Source: Ulva prolifera
Lineage: Eukaryota > Chlorophyta > Ulvophyceae > Ulvales > Ulvaceae
Assembly (NCBI GenBank): GCA_023078555.1
Contig: CM041199.1
Location: forward strand, 496,001 to 560,000
DNA: 64,000 nucleotides
Direction of reading: 5' to 3'
Position numbers and translations under genes: made by a program. Numbering within the stretch: position 1 is the first letter of the stretch; every line of letters begins with the position of its first letter. Shown here in pieces: positions 60,304 through 64,000 of the stretch. Below the pieces are notes generated by a model. It ran no database searches and was not told the DNA's origin. It saw only the letters and a list, made by a program, of their open reading frames with translations.

Positions 60304-61060
60304 TTCAGACTACCGGACACAAACAAGCGGCATGACTCTACATGTACACCGCAAACTTCCACGTGGGTGCTGGTCGCGACGATCTGCAGGCGGCAGGAGC
60401 TGCAGTCCGGAAAGTGGTAAAAGCTTGAGGACCTAGCAGCAGTCGCGTCTGCTGAAGCTGTTGATATTACACGGTTGCAAGTTCCAGTGTTGATCCCTAG
60501 CATCTGCTGGATACAACCTGGAACGCCGCAAGTCGTTTCCGAGTGCCACTTCGCAAATAAGCTTGAAGTGCCTCAACTGTGCATGCATGTACACGCTGTG
60601 CGGCCAAACATGCCGGTGCAGAGTCCGATGAGCTTGCACCTAGTGCAGCGTAACCAGGAACGGCATCACAGGTGCCCGGTGCAAATCACCGACCTCTGAC
60701 GACATCACAACGAACTCACTACTTGCAGAACAACTGCATACAGCTGCATCTGTACAGCGAACAGGATGTTTTCCGCCTGTACTGAGAATAACACTCGGGG
60801 CATGTCAGGCAATCGCGATCTGTACTTCTGCAGATGAATTTCGAGAGTACCTGCTTTGCGACACAGACTCATTGTGTGGGGCTAGCATACCTTCGCCTTC
60901 CAGTTTGGAGCCATGCGATTTCGAGCAGCGGGCTCACATGTTCCGATTCATGGACGGCTTTGTAAAAGCACAGCAGCCAAAATTTCAAGAGGCTGTCACT
61001 GATGGTGTCCGTTCACCCGCGGCCAGTGCTGGAGCGGGAAACCACCGCGACCAGCAGCAG

Positions 61061-64000
61061 GCTGACCCCGACGTATTTGGGGCCTGACCGCAGCGTTCTA
61101 GCTACAATAAAGTGGTGGAGATGGTGGAAGCCGATTTTTATCATCATGGTATCGGCCGTCACTGTTTTAGATCAATTCGTGGCATCTTGGATGACAGTGA
61201 ACTACATGTGGAGCGGTATGTCACCCTGCTCTGCTTGTATCGCTCCGAAGATGGCATTCGTGGTATGAATCTGTACGAACATGTCATTTGGCAGTCTTCT
61301 TGGTCGATGACATTGTGCTGTACGTAGGTCACTGGGGATGGTTCTCCATTGCTGCTGGCACAATGGCTTTGACCATGACAATTTCGGGTCTGTTTGCTGC
61401 AATCGAAGACCAAATTTCAGACACGTCTTGGATTCCAAACTTTCTGAAAGAACGGCCATTCTTGATGGGTTTCTTTCTGCTGTATGTTCCTTTTGCAACA
61501 GTCAAGGCATGCCAAGCCGCTCTCGTGCAGCATGAAGCGCTGCATGGTGAAGGCAGCGCAGCTTCGACATCGAAAACGGTACGACACAAGACTCATGCTG
61601 TAGCTTCTGCAGTCAAAAACTTGGATTGTTTCAGATGGAGCTGCAGGCCCGTATGCGCTGGCATAGTTCAGGGATAATAGCTTGCAGCAGGTCCATAGCG
61701 GAAAGCGATGCAATAATGCACTCCACGAATATGCCCTGCAGAGTTTGTGAACTGTACTGCTTACACGTGGCCACATAAGCGCTCTAGCATTGATTAGATT
61801 CCTTGCCTGCAGCGATTTGGTAGCTGCAACACTCATCTTTCGCCAGGACAAGTTCCATGCGCAGATCCACTGTTTACTGACGTCCAAAACCGCCTCAGCT
61901 ATCGACACAGCGATACAGGATTACCTGAAGTCATGCAGTATACCCAGATCACTCCTCAAGGCTCCCTGACAGGTGCTGCTGTTCCACGGGACCATGCCCA
62001 CCCCCTGAGTTGAGCAAGGCATTGGTAGCAGGCATCAGATAGGCCACGCTGACATGTGCAGCGCCTGCCAGAAGTCATGTTTCTGCTGACTGGTGCATGC
62101 TGTCAAGCATGTCCCTTGTTTGATGCATTTGAGCTCGCCAAATCTTTTTCATCTCATAGTTGAAAGGAGCGGGTCTTGGGATGAATGTGATCACATGGGT
62201 ACACCAAAGTGAACATTGGTCAAATCTGCGACAACAATCTACGTATCTTGCTGCGTGGAAATAGGGCTTCAAGTGCATGAGGTCGAATTGTCAGCATGTT
62301 CTGTTTCGCAAGCTGGCTTGTGGTCTGTTGTTGTTTCGTGCCACAAGATTGAAGCCTGCTGATTCTTTGTGCTCTAAGCAGCCTGTGAGCTCAGAGAGGT
62401 GCGTACTGTGTTGGCGCAACAGTCTCTGGCTGGTGAGCGATGTCCGCTGCAGGACTGTAGTAGCATTGGAGCTTGGGCACAGGCGGCTGACCATCAGTGC
62501 CAGCACACATTGACACCACATGTTAGATCAAACTGAAATCATGTACTGAGACCGATCGACACAGTGAGACACAACATGTGCATGCTTGCCATGGTGCATT
62601 TGGATTGGCGAGATGGCGTGATCCTGCTCAATGCTCTTGCAGGTCCAACATTGGAGGGTGCCTCAACAGGGGATGACCCTCTGCTAGCTATGGGCGTCTG
62701 TGCTCCTGCCGCTGCTGCCGCTGGAGCGCATGACAGCCCGGTGACAACACTGCGCCAGTTCACGGGCCGACAACCTGGCGAAGGCATCTGTGGTCCCTTG
62801 CAGGGAGCCACACAGGTAGCGGACACACACGTCTCCGCTATCGCCATCGATGGGCCTGGACAGGTGGACAGCTCTCATGCAGGCGGCCAAGGACTGCCAA
62901 TCCCCCCGAGAAGGTTGATGGACATGCGGATGCGGTGGCGGAGTCAAAGCATACAGGAGGTACTCCACTAGCTGAGTGATTGCCAAGCAATGGCCAGCAT
63001 CCGAGCTTCTGCCACACGTTTTTTTCTGTTTTGAGCTTTTATCCTTTGGCGCAGTGTGCGGCTGGGGCCATGGCACCAGGGTGTCCCAGGCATCAAACAG
63101 TCCGCTGCACAGGCACTGCACAGAGCATGAGTTATCTGCCACATGCCGCTAGACTTGATGCATGCAGCATTGACATTTGTTGCCTGTGCTGGCACTGTAG
63201 GTCCGCCAGAGATCGACGAGTCTACAGGAGTGCCAGCAAATCATTGTTACAGTGGAATGGATGCGATTGGTGCAGTCGCTCTTTCAAGACATCTTCACGC
63301 TGGCTCTTCAGGTGACTTCTTCTACTGCAAATGCCTGCCTGACTGGCACCTGTGGGGTCTGCATGTGACTCACGTTATTCAGTGAAGTGTTCTTCACACA
63401 GCAGACTCCAGACCATGTGTGCTGCACACAGGTCACAGCCCAGGGACGCTTCCTTGACCACCCTGGTGCAACACTCTGATGTAACATTCATTTATCGCAG
63501 CACGAGTGCGGCTGCCTGGTCTACTATCCCATGAATCTCTTGCACGCCGCGACGTGCAAGGGTCCGTGATGTGGTGGACATATCACAAATGTGCCAGAGC
63601 GCGTGCCCCTCTGCAGTGCCAGCAACCTTGAAGTCATCACTTGCCATTCGGTCTCATGCTCTGTTCAGCAGGCCATCATTGTGTGATGTTTGATGCAGAG
63701 GCAACGGAGCAACGATCCGCGTCCATGATCTCAGAACGTTCCTTTTTCAGCCAGGAGCAACCCTTGTACTGGATCCAGGTCAGGAGGGGCTTGTCTGCAG
63801 GTGTACATCATTGTCCTCGTGCGACAGCAGGACCTCTTGCGCTTCATTTCCATCGGCCTCGGATGCAGCTCTCTGGCCATCAATGTTGCTCTTATGTTTG
63901 GGGACAATCAGCCCAGTGCGATCCCCTGCCCCACAGCCAACGTGCCGCTTGCATCGTGTCCGCGAACAAATGTGCTTCAGGTGGCAACTGTTCCAGTCTT
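61061..64000 (+). CDS. Multi-span membrane protein, XK-related-like (partial at right edge)
   Basis: Exons that can be supported: about 61061-61216 and 61328 to about 61580, joined at phase 1 (G|GT) into a membrane-rich chain: WWKPIFIIMVSAVTVLDQFV, MTVNYMWSG|HWGWFSIAAG, TMALTMTISGLFAAIEDQIS, FLMGFFLLYVPFATVKACQA. A later exon after a CTGCAG acceptor at about 63809 reads VYIIVLVRQQDLLRFISIGL then GCSSLAINVALMFGD. The order of an Asp-bearing first span, a GxWWF-like turn, a long loop, then a QxYII helix followed by a Ser-rich span resembles the XK/XKR family (lipid scramblase-related in animals). The 5' exons and several middle exons are not resolved, and the gene runs off the window. The membrane assignment is firm; the family is a tentative call. 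Confidence 0.5.

Noticed and set aside
1-64000. tRNA, rRNA or snRNA genes
   Set aside because: No cloverleaf with A and B boxes and no rRNA or snRNA core was recognised by eye. A covariance-model scan would be needed to exclude them.

Overview
This is a nuclear genome window from a eukaryote, most likely an intron-rich, GC-rich unicellular alga. The genes are broken into many short exons with spliceosomal introns (GT/GC...AG), so almost none of the long open frames are genes in themselves. Exons were placed by recognising conserved protein segments, then finding splice sites whose phases join them in frame. Six genes could be phased exon by exon this way. Species cannot be named. A plant-type HAT1 and a plant-type C2 phospholipase D fit an alga of the green or red lineage or a relative, but this is inference.

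Layout. 363-5031 (-): HAT1, a type B histone acetyltransferase in 7 exons. 5439-8802 (+): WDR12/YTM1, a ribosome-assembly WD40 protein in 7 exons, head-to-head with HAT1. 8803-15619: no recognised gene, several short dispersed repeats and palindromes. 15620-20664 (+) and 24366-29615 (-): two paralogous pentatricopeptide-repeat (PPR) genes in tail-to-tail inverted orientation with almost identical exon architecture. 29616-38236: no recognised gene. 38237-46138 (-): a complete 13-exon C2-domain phospholipase D of 1216 residues. 46935-48610 (-): two head-to-tail, 5'-truncated remnants of a retrotransposon of non-LTR type sharing one 3' end. 48927-52110 (+): a complete 6-exon beta-ureidopropionase (UPB1, 391 residues). 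About 54412-55055 (-): ribosomal protein eL34. 57417-60303 (-): a TLD-domain protein resembling MEAK7/TLDC1. About 61061-64000 (+): a multi-membrane-span protein resembling the XK-related family, running off the right edge.

The functional genes are housekeeping: chromatin assembly, 60S ribosome biogenesis and structure, pyrimidine breakdown, lipid signalling, organelle RNA metabolism (PPR, inferred). They are unrelated transcription units and nothing suggests co-regulation except the HAT1/WDR12 divergent pair.

The most unusual signals are: (1) the inverted pair of PPR genes, with one intron present in only one copy and largely made of a dispersed repeat with short terminal inverted repeats; (2) a 5' splice-site consensus GTRCGY in place of GTRAGT (C at +4 in 35 of 43 phased introns); (3) acceptors often preceded by TGCATG rather than a pyrimidine tract; (4) long pure poly-C tracts on the sense strand of introns; (5) a minisatellite in a UPB1 intron that repeats the preceding exon-intron border; (6) perfect long palindromes; (7) at least two families of short dispersed repeats.
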